A DNA stretch of 37,888 nt from Phycisphaerae bacterium (GTDB lineage: Bacteria > Planctomycetota > Phycisphaerae > SM23-33): contig JAIORC010000230.1 in the NCBI GenBank assembly GCA_021108335.1, positions 1 through 37,888 of the forward strand. The letters run 5' to 3'. Below the pieces are notes generated by a model. It was given only the letters and a program-made list of their open reading frames with translations, was not told the DNA's origin and ran no database searches. This document shows positions 18,540-28,272 of this stretch, piece by piece (position 1 is the stretch's first letter; every line of letters starts with the position of its first letter). A program made the translations under genes and the position numbers.

Positions 18540-19328
18540 CTACCAGAATCGCAATTCACGATTCGCCAAAAACGCCAGCAGCATCGCAAGCTGGGTCAGC
18601 AGATTCGTCGCCAGCAGAACCTCGCGATCCATTTTGCCTTTTCTGCCGGCAAGATACAATCCACCGCCGACGGCTGCGAGAATCGCCACGCCAAATATAC
18701 TCAATTGCGTCCAGGGAAGATAGGCAAAATACCAAATCGACCAGACCAGCAGCACCGCCATAAGCACCGTGGCGGTCAAAGGCCCGCATCCCCTGGCCAT
18801 CACCGCCGCAGCCGGGCTTGCCTCGGCATCCACGCGGCGGAAATGCGGCAGGATGAACATCGCCCACGCGCCCCACATCGGCAGCAACAGCAAAATTCGC
18901 CCAGCCTTGCATGCGGGACGAATCCATGCCAGCCAATCCCATAAGATCATTTCCTGGCGATGCCAGTCCGTCCGTAGAACAGACAGGCATACCGTCAACC
19001 CCACCGCCAGCATCGCCGCCAGCAACGCCTGATTCACCGGATCCGCTCCCGCCAGAAGCTTTACAACCCCGCGGGCAGAGCGGCGATAGACCAACAGCAG
19101 CATAATCGCGGCGATTATCATTCCCGAAAGAAAATGGGTTTCTTCGCGGGTGCCGAACAACTTGCGGGTCAGCTTCCACAACCCAAACGCCGCCAGTGCC
19201 CACAGAAACGAAACACACCAGATACCCACCCATGCATGGGTAAATCGCTCTGCCGGGCCTGCCGCCAGATGCTCGTCATCGGCCAGGAAAAACAACTGCG
19301 CTGAACGAAATGTCCGTATTATAAACAA
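18540..19328 (-). CDS. Membrane protein of unknown function
   Basis: 262-aa ORF with several hydrophobic helices; abuts the next minus-strand gene. Confidence 0.7.
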   Translation of the reverse strand: MFIIRTFRSAQLFFLADDEHLAAGPAERFTHAWVGIWCVSFLWALAAFGLWKLTRKLFGTREETHFLSGMIIAAIMLLLVYRRSARGVVKLLAGADPVNQALLAAMLAVGLTVCLSVLRTDWHRQEMILWDWLAWIRPACKAGRILLLLPMWGAWAMFILPHFRRVDAEASPAAAVMARGCGPLTATVLMAVLLVWSIWYFAYLPWTQLSIFGVAILAAVGGGLYLAGRKGKMDREVLLATNLLTQLAMLLAFLANRELRFW

Positions 19329-19335
19329 GGGAAAA

Positions 19336-21786
19336 TTACCGCCCCTTCCCCGCAGCGGATTTTTTGCGTTTGGGTCTCGCCGCTTTTTTCCTCTTCGCCT
19401 GTATCCGCCAGTATCGCAAGTAGGCGGTAGCCATCCCGGCTACCAGCTTGTTGGTGTCCTTGGCGTACAATTCAACCAACTGCCTGCTGCCGGCTGTGCC
19501 GGAAGCGCCGATCACCTCGGCGATACGGAAACGCACCAGTGGACTGGGGTCTTCTATCACCGCGCCGAGTCGATTCAGAATCTCGCCGTCCAGGCTGGCG
19601 TCCGCCAGCGAAGCAACCATCTCCGCCCGGACAATCGGCCGGGGATTTTGCAATGCCTTGGTCATCAAGCCCAGGAGAATCTTCATCTTCACAGTGGAGG
19701 CTATCCCCGCCGGAAATGTTGCCCGCTTCTGCTGGACATCCCGCATCCAACATATCAAGCTGCCGATCCGCCGCACCGCCAGTACCTGTTTTTTCAATTT
19801 TCCGTCGGTAAGGGTTTTCTCTATCGCGCGAAGATGGTTGTTGTACTGCCTGGGGCTGACGCTATCCAGATCGTCAACCACCGCCAGCATCGCCATCCGC
19901 GTGATGGTGGCCGCCGCCGGCTTGATCATGGGCAAATCGCTGACCGTACAGTTTGCCTTCTCGCGAGGCGAAACAACCCCGCGAATTTCCAGCTTGACAG
20001 CCTCCAGTGGATGATGAGGCAGATATAACGCCATCGAGCCGACATCAAGCCGGACCTGCCCGGTAACGCTTTTACCAGGCGGCAGATATCGTGGCGCCGG
20101 TAAGATAATTACGGGCACCGACGCGAAAACCAAAGGCCGGTCGCTTTGCCCCTTGAGATTCACAACCAGTCCCAGCCGATTATCCAACAATCCGTTCGAG
20201 CCTATAGTGATGGGCACTTCGGATTTGTTCGTCAATATTGCCTTGACATACATGGGCTGACCGACAGAAACCATCGATTTGACCGGCTGGATTTTCACGT
20301 TGATGAACAACTGCGGCGTCAATCCCAACTGCAGAAAACGCCGGTCCACGGCGTCCATAAGGGCCTGTATCGTTTTGGCGTCTTTTGCGGGAGGAACAGC
20401 CACTTTGTGCTTTTTCGCCAGCGCCCGTAAAATGCGATACGCCAGGCCCGACCGGGAAGCATTCATACCGGCCAGGACGGCCCTTCGGCCCAACTGCCCG
20501 TCGCCTTTTTCGAAGTCGTGCTCGGCTACAAACGCCGCCGCCAGGGCATGAGTATCTATCAGCGGCTTGAGCTTTTTCAGCCCCTCCACGTTGCCCGACG
20601 AAAGCTCCGCCGCACCGATCAGCAATTTGATGGCCTCGCCCGTAGCCCCGTTGGCCTTGGCCTTGCGGGCATAGCGCAACGCCTCCAGGGATTTTCGCTC
20701 GGCAAGCAGGTAATACCAACCCAGGTTCATCGCTATCGACGCCCTGGCCAATTTGTTTTTCTCGCTCGTCCCTTCCACCTCCCCTATTGCCTCGTTGGCG
20801 GTCAACTGGGAACGATACTGCTGCCCCAGACCACGAAGAATCAATTTTGCGCGATCCTCCTGATTGGTCATCCGGTAGGCCTCAACCATCAACGATTGAA
20901 ACTGGGCAACCTGGCTTAGCCGCTCCATGGCCGGGGCAAAATCTTTGATCGCCTGAACATATTCCCCGGCATCCAGCAATGCCGAAAGATACTCACAGGC
21001 AAAGCCCGCCGGTGCCTGGCCCAGAGGCGTATCGCCCTGCCAAAGCTCCCAGGCCTGCTTGTAATACCGCACCCCCATTTTCGTAAGCCCCATCCGGCAA
21101 AGCTGCCCGGCCAATTGCCTGGCAACCCACCATGCCCGCGGATTGCACCGCAACAACCTGAGCATGGTTTCCACACGCAGTTTGGCGGAGGCTTCGGCAG
21201 CCAGTGCCAGCCGGCTGAGCAGGGCATCGTGATTGTACGGATCCAGCTTCAACGCCTCGTTGACCATCGCCAGGGCATCGCTTTTGGCGCCCTGGCCCTG
21301 GAAAATATTCGCCAAACCCAACGCCGCGTTCGCCCGCAGAGGTAGCGGAAGTTTCGGGCTGTCCAGCAGACGCCTGAGCAACGTTGTCCGCTCACTGGCA
21401 TTATCGCGGGCCTGTAATTCAAACCGCAACCAGCGAAACCCCGCGGAATAATCGTTCGGGTGAGCGTCCAGCACCTTTTTCGCAGCCTCGGCAGCCTTGG
21501 CAAAATGCCCCTGGCTTTGATACAAGTCGCACAGCAATCGCTGAACCTGTAAATTGTCCGGCGCCAATTCCAGAAGGTACTTACCGGTAACGACAAGCCG
21601 CCCCGCCCGGGCAGGAGCTTCCGGCCAATGATACAACCGCTCCGCCGAAAACAGCAAAGATTCCGCCGCAATCGACTCGGCCTGTGAAGACGGCTTGGCA
21701 GGAGCGGCAGAGGCCACGGGCGAAACTGCCGCCGCCAAAATCGCCGCACCTCCCGCGATCATGATCCATAATCGGTATCGTAACAA
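19336..21786 (-). CDS. Exported TPR-like protein with C-terminal HEAT-like repeat
   Basis: Signal peptide; helical TPR-like repeats (LLELAPDNLQVQRLLCDLYQSQGHFAKAAEAAKKVL); C-terminal VRAEMVASLADASLDGEILNRLGAVIEDPSPLVRFRIAEVIG HEAT-like. Confidence 0.75.
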   Translation of the reverse strand: MLRYRLWIMIAGGAAILAAAVSPVASAAPAKPSSQAESIAAESLLFSAERLYHWPEAPARAGRLVVTGKYLLELAPDNLQVQRLLCDLYQSQGHFAKAAEAAKKVLDAHPNDYSAGFRWLRFELQARDNASERTTLLRRLLDSPKLPLPLRANAALGLANIFQGQGAKSDALAMVNEALKLDPYNHDALLSRLALAAEASAKLRVETMLRLLRCNPRAWWVARQLAGQLCRMGLTKMGVRYYKQAWELWQGDTPLGQAPAGFACEYLSALLDAGEYVQAIKDFAPAMERLSQVAQFQSLMVEAYRMTNQEDRAKLILRGLGQQYRSQLTANEAIGEVEGTSEKNKLARASIAMNLGWYYLLAERKSLEALRYARKAKANGATGEAIKLLIGAAELSSGNVEGLKKLKPLIDTHALAAAFVAEHDFEKGDGQLGRRAVLAGMNASRSGLAYRILRALAKKHKVAVPPAKDAKTIQALMDAVDRRFLQLGLTPQLFINVKIQPVKSMVSVGQPMYVKAILTNKSEVPITIGSNGLLDNRLGLVVNLKGQSDRPLVFASVPVIILPAPRYLPPGKSVTGQVRLDVGSMALYLPHHPLEAVKLEIRGVVSPREKANCTVSDLPMIKPAAATITRMAMLAVVDDLDSVSPRQYNNHLRAIEKTLTDGKLKKQVLAVRRIGSLICWMRDVQQKRATFPAGIASTVKMKILLGLMTKALQNPRPIVRAEMVASLADASLDGEILNRLGAVIEDPSPLVRFRIAEVIGASGTAGSRQLVELYAKDTNKLVAGMATAYLRYWRIQAKRKKAARPKRKKSAAGKGR

Positions 21787-21864
21787 AACTATTTCCTTTC
21801 CGCCGACGGGCCGTTGATCGCACAGGCTTTCAGCCCATGGTCATCTGTTCAATCGTTCGCGGTT

Positions 21865-23247
21865 CTATTTACGAGACCGAATCACTACTTTTTCAGTTCC
21901 CGTACCTCGTCTTACAATCAGAACAATATCCAGCGGAGGCTTGTTCGACAGCGCTTTATCCAGCAGGTCTTTAACCTGAGCGGCGGTCGTAACCTTCCTG
22001 CCGTTGAGCATGACAATCACGTCGCCCTGCATCAATCCCGCCAAGGCCGATGGGGTTCCGCGACGCACCGCCAGCACCAGCAAGCCGGGAACCCCGGCTG
22101 CAGAACCTTTGTCGAGAAATTTGTCGAGCATTACCTTCTCACGAGCCATAAACCCAAGGGCCGGATGAAAAATCCGCTTGGCCTCGGCAGGCAATTCGGG
22201 CATCGGCTCAAGCTTGACTTTTACCGTCCGGGACGCCCCTCCGCCGGCGGGCAATATCGTCAGGGTAATTTCCCCACTTGCCCGCATAATCGTGCGAACC
22301 AGGTTTTGATTGACCAACCCGGACGAAGCCAGTCTTTCCAACGGCTTGCCATTGAAGCCAATAATCATGTCTCCGTCTTTAAGTCCGGCTTTGTCTGCCG
22401 ACCGCCCCTGAACGACCTGCTCGATCTTTACCGCGGGCACTGTCAAACCCTTGGCCTCGGCAAGCTCCGCTGGAACGGGAGAAAAATTCCCAACCCCAAT
22501 CCATGGAAAACGACGAACCTTGCCGCCTTTGGGACGATTAGCGAGAATGTATACGAATTCCTCGACGGGGGTAAAGCTTATCGGCCTTTCCTCGTTCTTC
22601 AGAGGCATGTTAAGAGACCGCCCGCCGCGACCCAGGGTCTCGAATCGCTGCCACGGCTGGGCCATGACCATACCCACCGCCTTGCCCGACGAATCGAACA
22701 CAACAGAACCAGCCGGGCTTAACGAGCCGCCCGTAACACGAATCAGCCGGGAAGGCACACGCCGGAAACTCGCCACGTAACCCAACCCAAGCGTCGGCGA
22801 TCTCGCCGGATCACTAAGGTTCAACCCAACCGAGACAACCTGGCTGCCAAGGGAAAGGTTCGCCTTCCGTTGAAATCCGATCGCCGACCATGAATGATTC
22901 GCCGAAACCTGCAAAAAAGTCAAGCCGGTCAACGGGTCAATACCTTCCAGCTTCGCGTCGAAAGTTGTCTTCTCCGCACCGGGCAGAATCACTTGCAGCT
23001 TCGTGATGGTTTTGGGGCGAAGCCGCGTATCGATGCCCGTAGCCATGAACAGCCCCGATTTGTGAATACAAACGCCAACCCCCCTGAAAACCTGCGAACC
23101 GGTCTCTTCCTTGATGTGGCACTCGACTACCACAAAGGCACCGACCGCCTTTTTGGCAACCCCCTGCAACAAAACCTGGGAATCCGCACCCACCGCAACG
23201 TGGCACATGCAAAGCAACAATAGCAAACCGGCATATGTCTTCTTCAT
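21865..23247 (-). CDS. HtrA/DegP-like protein with two PDZ domains, apparently catalytically dead
   Basis: Trypsin-fold landmarks GVGVCIHKSGLFMAT, LEGIDPLTGLTFLQV, GSVVFDSSGKAVGMVM; PDZ1 IEQVVQGRSADKAGLKDGDMIIGFNGKPL, PDZ2 LVLAVRRGTPSALAGLMQGDVIVMLNGRKV. Confidence 0.85.
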   Translation of the reverse strand: MKKTYAGLLLLLCMCHVAVGADSQVLLQGVAKKAVGAFVVVECHIKEETGSQVFRGVGVCIHKSGLFMATGIDTRLRPKTITKLQVILPGAEKTTFDAKLEGIDPLTGLTFLQVSANHSWSAIGFQRKANLSLGSQVVSVGLNLSDPARSPTLGLGYVASFRRVPSRLIRVTGGSLSPAGSVVFDSSGKAVGMVMAQPWQRFETLGRGGRSLNMPLKNEERPISFTPVEEFVYILANRPKGGKVRRFPWIGVGNFSPVPAELAEAKGLTVPAVKIEQVVQGRSADKAGLKDGDMIIGFNGKPLERLASSGLVNQNLVRTIMRASGEITLTILPAGGGASRTVKVKLEPMPELPAEAKRIFHPALGFMAREKVMLDKFLDKGSAAGVPGLLVLAVRRGTPSALAGLMQGDVIVMLNGRKVTTAAQVKDLLDKALSNKPPLDIVLIVRRGTGTEKVVIRSRK

Positions 23248-23277
23248 GTCTTTCTCCTTAGAGTAAAATTTCAGTGA

Positions 23278-24747
23278 TCATTTTTTAGCATTACCCACCA
23301 CACCGGCAAACTTCTGCCGCTGGGCCAAGGTCGCCCCTGCCGATGCCGGCAAACGATTGAACCACCACCACAGCGCAAGCCCGCCCAACACCATAAACGG
23401 CGCAGTAAGCTGATTATGTGTCGGATCGCCAGCCAGCAAATTCAACGGATTTTCGTGCCGGATCGACTCCAGCATGAATCGCGTTATAGGATACATTATC
23501 AGCATCAGGGCGAAAACCTGCCCCTCACGCCGCCGGTACCGATAAAACAGCATCAGCAACACCGCCAGAAGAAATCCATTGAAAATTCCCAACGGCTGGG
23601 CCGGCCGAAGCGCGTTGCTCCACTGATTGCCAAGCAGCGCGTAAAGATCTTCCTGCAAGTACGCATTGGCCGCCTTCCGCTCCTGCCCAAGCAACCGGCC
23701 ATCCTTGTTCCGGTCGAACTGCCCGAGCAGCTCGTCGGCCCGCCTCTGGAAGTACTCCCGGAATTCCGCGAAACTCAACAACCCGTCCGCCGCTGCGGAG
23801 CTGTAATAATCCTGCATAACGACGGGCCGATCAAACCAGATCGCCTCGTCCCACATCTCGCTACCGCGGAGAAGCCCGTCCCCCGCCGCCAAGGCCTCCT
23901 GCCATTCCGCCTTGCTCAACACCCTGTCACGCCCAGCGGCGACGTTGAATAATTTTTCCAACTCAGCCTTGTCGGCAAACATCGCCGCCAACTGATCGTT
24001 GTGGAGTTGCCCGTGCAACTGCGAAACGGGAAGCACCGCCTGGCGGTTAACCACACGGCGGCCGCCTTCATTCTTGCGATATGTCGAATTTTCTCCCAAT
24101 TCCCGCGTTTGCGTAATATACGCATTCAACAGCCGGGCGTCGGGCGTTACCCGGCCGGCCCAATATTGCTCGGAATACGTCGGGCAAAGCGTCTGCCCGT
24201 CGGAATATGGATTCTCGCCCCCGCCGACCTTCAGCAACGGACGGGATATCATGGGAAATTTTATGCTCATCGCCCACGATTCCTCGCAAGGCCCGCCCCA
24301 GCAACAACCGTTGAGCGTACAGCCCATACGCCCGAACGCCAGGCCGATCATCAGGCTCGGGGCTACGATGTCGATATACCGCCGTATCGGCATGCGCTTG
24401 ATTCTCATGTAGGCCAACACCGTAATCGTCCCGCCCAGCAGGCCTCCGAAATAAATCAGCCCGCCGGAAGTAACGTTGAAAATCTCCCCTAAACCGCCCG
24501 CGCTGAAGCTGTCCCAGTTCTTGAACACATAGGCCATCCTCGCCCCGACCACCCCGCCGACAAGCGCCCATATGCCCATCTGGGAAACAAGCTCCGGGCT
24601 TTCGCCGGCCCGCTTCGCCCGCCACTGGGCCAGCAGAATGCCCGCCAGGAACCCGCAGACCAGCATCAACCCATAACCGAAAATGCGCAGCGGAATCTCT
24701 CCGCCGAAGATATGCACCGTACCTAAATCTATAATTATCTGTCGCAT
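23278..24747 (-). CDS. lgt: Prolipoprotein diacylglyceryl transferase with internal EF-hand-like insertion
   Basis: Lgt core: LRIFGYGLMLVCGFLAG, GLIYFGGLLGG, GLAFGRMGCTLNGCCWG, then PITRFMLESIRHEN; 489 aa with an extra block containing DRNKDGRLLGQE. Confidence 0.93.
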   Translation of the reverse strand: MRQIIIDLGTVHIFGGEIPLRIFGYGLMLVCGFLAGILLAQWRAKRAGESPELVSQMGIWALVGGVVGARMAYVFKNWDSFSAGGLGEIFNVTSGGLIYFGGLLGGTITVLAYMRIKRMPIRRYIDIVAPSLMIGLAFGRMGCTLNGCCWGGPCEESWAMSIKFPMISRPLLKVGGGENPYSDGQTLCPTYSEQYWAGRVTPDARLLNAYITQTRELGENSTYRKNEGGRRVVNRQAVLPVSQLHGQLHNDQLAAMFADKAELEKLFNVAAGRDRVLSKAEWQEALAAGDGLLRGSEMWDEAIWFDRPVVMQDYYSSAAADGLLSFAEFREYFQRRADELLGQFDRNKDGRLLGQERKAANAYLQEDLYALLGNQWSNALRPAQPLGIFNGFLLAVLLMLFYRYRRREGQVFALMLIMYPITRFMLESIRHENPLNLLAGDPTHNQLTAPFMVLGGLALWWWFNRLPASAGATLAQRQKFAGVVGNAKK

Positions 24748-24766
24748 AAGCGCTTATGGCTTCCGG

Positions 24767-25123
24767 CTATCGAATTTCGTCGATCTTGTTGTCTTCCCCG
24801 ACCAGCACGACCTTTGGCGTTATCGCCTTTGCTTCGTCCGGCGGGGCGTAACCGTAGGCCATGATGATTATCTTGTCGCCTACGTCAACCAGCCGGGCCG
24901 CCGCGCCGTTGATGCAAATCACGCCGCTGCCGCGCTCGCCCTCGAAGACATACGTCTCAAACCGTTGACCGTCCGTGAGATCGGCAACCAACACGCACTC
25001 GCCGGGCAAAATCCCCGATGCCTCCAGCATCTCGACATCGATAGTGATCGAACCCACGTAATCAACGCAGGCCTCGGTTATCGTGGCCCGGTGAATCTTG
25101 GCTCGCAACATTTTCAATAACAT
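24767..25123 (-). CDS. panD: Aspartate 1-decarboxylase
   Basis: MLRAKIHRATITEACVDYVGSITID (GS self-cleavage site), GILPGECVLVADLTDGQRFETYVFEGERGSGVICINGAAARL. Confidence 0.95.
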   Translation of the reverse strand: MLLKMLRAKIHRATITEACVDYVGSITIDVEMLEASGILPGECVLVADLTDGQRFETYVFEGERGSGVICINGAAARLVDVGDKIIIMAYGYAPPDEAKAITPKVVLVGEDNKIDEIR

Positions 25124-25308
25124 ATCCGTTTACCTCTGAATAAAGTTCGCTAGTTTTCTGAATTTCACTCGTTCTCTGAATAAGGTTCGCTAGTTCAATG
25201 GTGTAACATTGTAAAGCCCCGCCGCTCAAGCGTCTAGGAAGATTGCGGTTTTTTACGAGCATTGGTGGCACATCGGGTGGCCTGGCCCCTTGTGGGAAGT
25301 GCGTGTTA

Positions 25309-26367
25309 TCACACTGTCAGCGAGTGTAGCCTTTTGATTCGCTCGGTAACTGGCGGGTGCGTGTCGAAGATGCTTTTGGAGCGTTCTTCGAATTTCTTGA
25401 CGGGATGGACGATGAACAGCGGCGCGGTGGCGCGATTGGCGACTTCGAGCACTTCCTCATCGGAGGACAGTTTCGCCAGTGCGTTGGCCAGGCCGTCGGG
25501 GTTTCGCGTGAGTTCGACAGCTCCGGCGTCGGCGAGATATTCCCGTTGCCGGCTTAGGGCCATCTGTATAATCCTGGCCAGTATCGGCGCGAGAATCGCC
25601 AGGACAATAGCAACGACTGTCAGGATGATGTGCAATATGCCGTTGTCACTGTCGCTCTTTCGCCGCCGGCCTCCCGCACCGCCCCACAATACGCTCCGCA
25701 GGAACACGTCGCAGAGCATCACGACGCAGCCGACCATGACGGCCATCAGCGTCGCGTAGAGTATGTCGTAGTGGCGGACGTGGCTAAGCTCGTGGGCCAT
25801 CACGCCTTGGAGTTCGTCGCGGTTGAGCCTGGTTCGCAGGCCGGTGGTAATGGCTACGGCGGCGTGCTTCGGATTTCGCCCGGTGGCAAAGGCGTTCATC
25901 GCCGAATCGTTGATGATATAGATTTTGGGCATTGGCTGCCCGCCGGCCAACGTCAATTCCTCGACCACGTTGAACAGTTGCGGATCATTGGCCTTTTGTA
26001 TCTGCCTCGCCTTGCTCATGCCCAGCAGCACGTTGCCGCCGCCGTAAAAACTCGCCAGCGTCATTACAAACGCAACCCCGCCGGCAATAAGGGCGACCAT
26101 AATCCCGAAATGCCAATTGATTTCCGTCGCCTGCTCCACCGGAGCGTCATGGGGAATTTCAGAAGGCATTTCGCTGCCTTGTGTCTGATGCTCGTAAACT
26201 GCGTTACCATACGCATCATAATCCGGTTCCGAACCGCCGATGCTCATCCCCCAGACAATACCGATCAGCAAACCAAGCCCCATGAAAAAAATCATGAACC
26301 CGGTAATCAGCAAAACGCTGTTCCGCTTGTTGCGGGCAATAAGGGTGTGGAACGTTTCAACCGGCAT
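25309..26367 (-). CDS. htpX: HtpX-like M48 family membrane metallopeptidase
   Basis: GVMAHELSHVRHYDILYATLMAV (HExxH), N-terminal TM pair, C-terminal FDTHPPVTERIKRL. Confidence 0.92.
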   Translation of the reverse strand: MPVETFHTLIARNKRNSVLLITGFMIFFMGLGLLIGIVWGMSIGGSEPDYDAYGNAVYEHQTQGSEMPSEIPHDAPVEQATEINWHFGIMVALIAGGVAFVMTLASFYGGGNVLLGMSKARQIQKANDPQLFNVVEELTLAGGQPMPKIYIINDSAMNAFATGRNPKHAAVAITTGLRTRLNRDELQGVMAHELSHVRHYDILYATLMAVMVGCVVMLCDVFLRSVLWGGAGGRRRKSDSDNGILHIILTVVAIVLAILAPILARIIQMALSRQREYLADAGAVELTRNPDGLANALAKLSSDEEVLEVANRATAPLFIVHPVKKFEERSKSIFDTHPPVTERIKRLHSLTV

Positions 26368-26414
26368 AGATATTCCTCGCGACCAAAATTCTCAACAGAT
26401 GACTACGCCGTCAA

Positions 26415-26975
26415 TCAGAACGAAACCTTCGGCGCTTCGCGTTGGGCGGTGTCTTCCAATTCGAACATATCGCGTTTCGTGAACTTGAACATGCCGGCGA
26501 CCATATTGTTGGGGAACTTGAGAATGTCGATATTGTACACCGCCACCGAGTCGTTGTAGTGCTGGCGGGAGAAGGCTATCTTGTTTTCCGTGCTGGTCAG
26601 CTCTTCCTGGAGCTGGGCGAAGTTTTCGTTGGCCTTGAGGTTGGGATAACTCTCCGACAGCGCGAAAAGCTTGCTCAGCGCGCCGGTTAGCATGTTCTCG
26701 GCCCCGGCCTGCTCGGCGACGCCGTTGGCGCTGATAGCCGTATTGCGGGCCTTGATGACGTTTTCCAGCGTTTCCTTCTCGTGCGAGGCATAACCCTTGA
26801 CCGTCTCCACGAGGTTCGGGATAAGGTCGTACCGCCGCTTGAGTTGCACGTCGATCTGGCTCCAGGCTTCCTCGCAGCGAACCTTCTTGTGAACCAGTCC
26901 GTTGTAAATCGCGACAACCACGACAATAACCAACAACGCTACGCCCAATGCTATGTATAATCCAGTCATGTCCAA
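26415..26975 (-). CDS. lemA: LemA family protein
   Basis: VRCEEAWSQIDVQLKRRYDLIPNLVETVKGYASHEKETLENVIKAR...YNDSVAVYNIDILKFPNNMVA. Confidence 0.94.
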   Translation of the reverse strand: MDMTGLYIALGVALLVIVVVVAIYNGLVHKKVRCEEAWSQIDVQLKRRYDLIPNLVETVKGYASHEKETLENVIKARNTAISANGVAEQAGAENMLTGALSKLFALSESYPNLKANENFAQLQEELTSTENKIAFSRQHYNDSVAVYNIDILKFPNNMVAGMFKFTKRDMFELEDTAQREAPKVSF

Positions 26976-27173
26976 TCCCTTTCCGCCCAGCGGGGCAGAT
27001 TATCGATTTTATTTCAGTATCTCATTCAATCCCGACCGTCCAGGATACCCGCATTTATACCCCTTCTCCAGATGCTTTTTCAAGGAAGTATTTGCCTTAT
27101 TCGAATCACCGGTTGAAAGACACGCCCCTGCCGTGTAACCTTATCGTTACTTCACTGAATTAAGGAATCTGCC

Positions 27174-28154
27174 ATGAATACTCTCAAACGAATTCTGGTA
27201 ACTGGTGGTGCGGGGCTGATCGGTTCGCATCTTTGCGGGCAGTTGCTCGACAAAGGCCATGACGTTATCTGCATGGATAATTTCTTCACCAGCCAGAAGC
27301 GCGATATCGCCAAGCTGCTGGATTATCACAACTTCGAGCTGATCCGCCACGACATCACCCAGCCAGCCAGGCTGGAAGTGGACGAAATCTACAACCTCGC
27401 CTGCCCGGCCAGCCCGGTGCATTACCAGTTCAACCCCGTCCAGACCCTCCAAACTTCCATCGCCGGGGCAATGAACATGCTCGGCATCGCAAAGCGAACC
27501 CGCGCGAAAATTCTCCAAGCCTCCACCAGCGAAGTCTACGGCGACCCGGATATATCCCCCCAGCCGGAAAGCTACCGCGGCCGCGTGAACCCCATAGGCC
27601 CGCGAGCCTGCTACGACGAAGGCAAACGCTGCGCCGAGACGCTGTTCTTCGACTATCACCGCATGCACGGCGTGGACATTCGCGTGGTGCGGATTTTCAA
27701 CACCTACGGGCCTGGCCAGCATCCGTACGACGGCAGGGTTGTGAGTAATTTTATCCTCCAGGCGCTCAACAACGAAGACATCACCATTTACGGCGACGGC
27801 AGCCAGACCCGCTCGTTCTGCTACGTGGACGATCTCGTCGAGGCGATGATCCGCATGATGAACAATACCGAAAACTTCACAGGTCCGGTCAATCTTGGCA
27901 ACCCGGACGAATTCACCATAAAGCAACTTGCCGAGATCATTATCGAGTTGACGGGTTCAAGCTCGAAACTGGTCTATGGCCCGCTGCCCGCCGACGACCC
28001 CACGCAGCGACGACCTGACATTTCGCTGGCAAAGGAAAAACTCCAATGGCAGCCGGCTACGAACCTCCGCGAAGGATTAACCAAAACCATTGAATATTTC
28101 AAAGGCCTGAACCTCGATCACTACTCCAGGCCTACACTGAACCAGGTACAGTAG
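27174..28154 (+). CDS. NAD-dependent epimerase/dehydratase, UDP-glucuronate decarboxylase-like
   Basis: [44 protein letters not shown] catalytic motif; [24 protein letters not shown] typical of UXS. Confidence 0.93.
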   Translation: MNTLKRILVTGGAGLIGSHLCGQLLDKGHDVICMDNFFTSQKRDIAKLLDYHNFELIRHDITQPARLEVDEIYNLACPASPVHYQFNPVQTLQTSIAGAMNMLGIAKRTRAKILQASTSEVYGDPDISPQPESYRGRVNPIGPRACYDEGKRCAETLFFDYHRMHGVDIRVVRIFNTYGPGQHPYDGRVVSNFILQALNNEDITIYGDGSQTRSFCYVDDLVEAMIRMMNNTENFTGPVNLGNPDEFTIKQLAEIIIELTGSSSKLVYGPLPADDPTQRRPDISLAKEKLQWQPATNLREGLTKTIEYFKGLNLDHYSRPTLNQVQ

Positions 28155-28168
28155 GCGGCAAAGCCGCC
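28154..28168. terminator. Short hairpin after the SDR stop
   Basis: GGCGGC-AAA-GCCGCC immediately at the stop codon of the UXS-like gene; no clear T tract. Confidence 0.4.
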
Positions 28169-28169
28169 A

Positions 28170-28266
28170 AATGACTAATGTCCAATGTCTAATGACTAAA
28201 AACAACGAACAACGACAGCGGCGGTTTGTTTTGATTGGTTTTTTAGACATTGGACATTAGACATTA
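28170..28266. repeat. TAGACATT-type inverted repeat element (cluster E)
   Basis: AATGACTAATGTCCAATGTCTAATGACTAAA (28170-28200) opposite TTTTTTAGACATTGGACATTAGACATTA (28239-28266); right edge is 6 nt from the mutS2 ATG. Confidence 0.8.
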
Positions 28267-28272
28267 AATATT

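Noticed and set aside
24767-25123. Possible defence or novel system around panD/lgt/htpX
   Set aside because: panD, lgt and htpX-lemA are ordinary housekeeping or stress genes; no defence-associated domains found.
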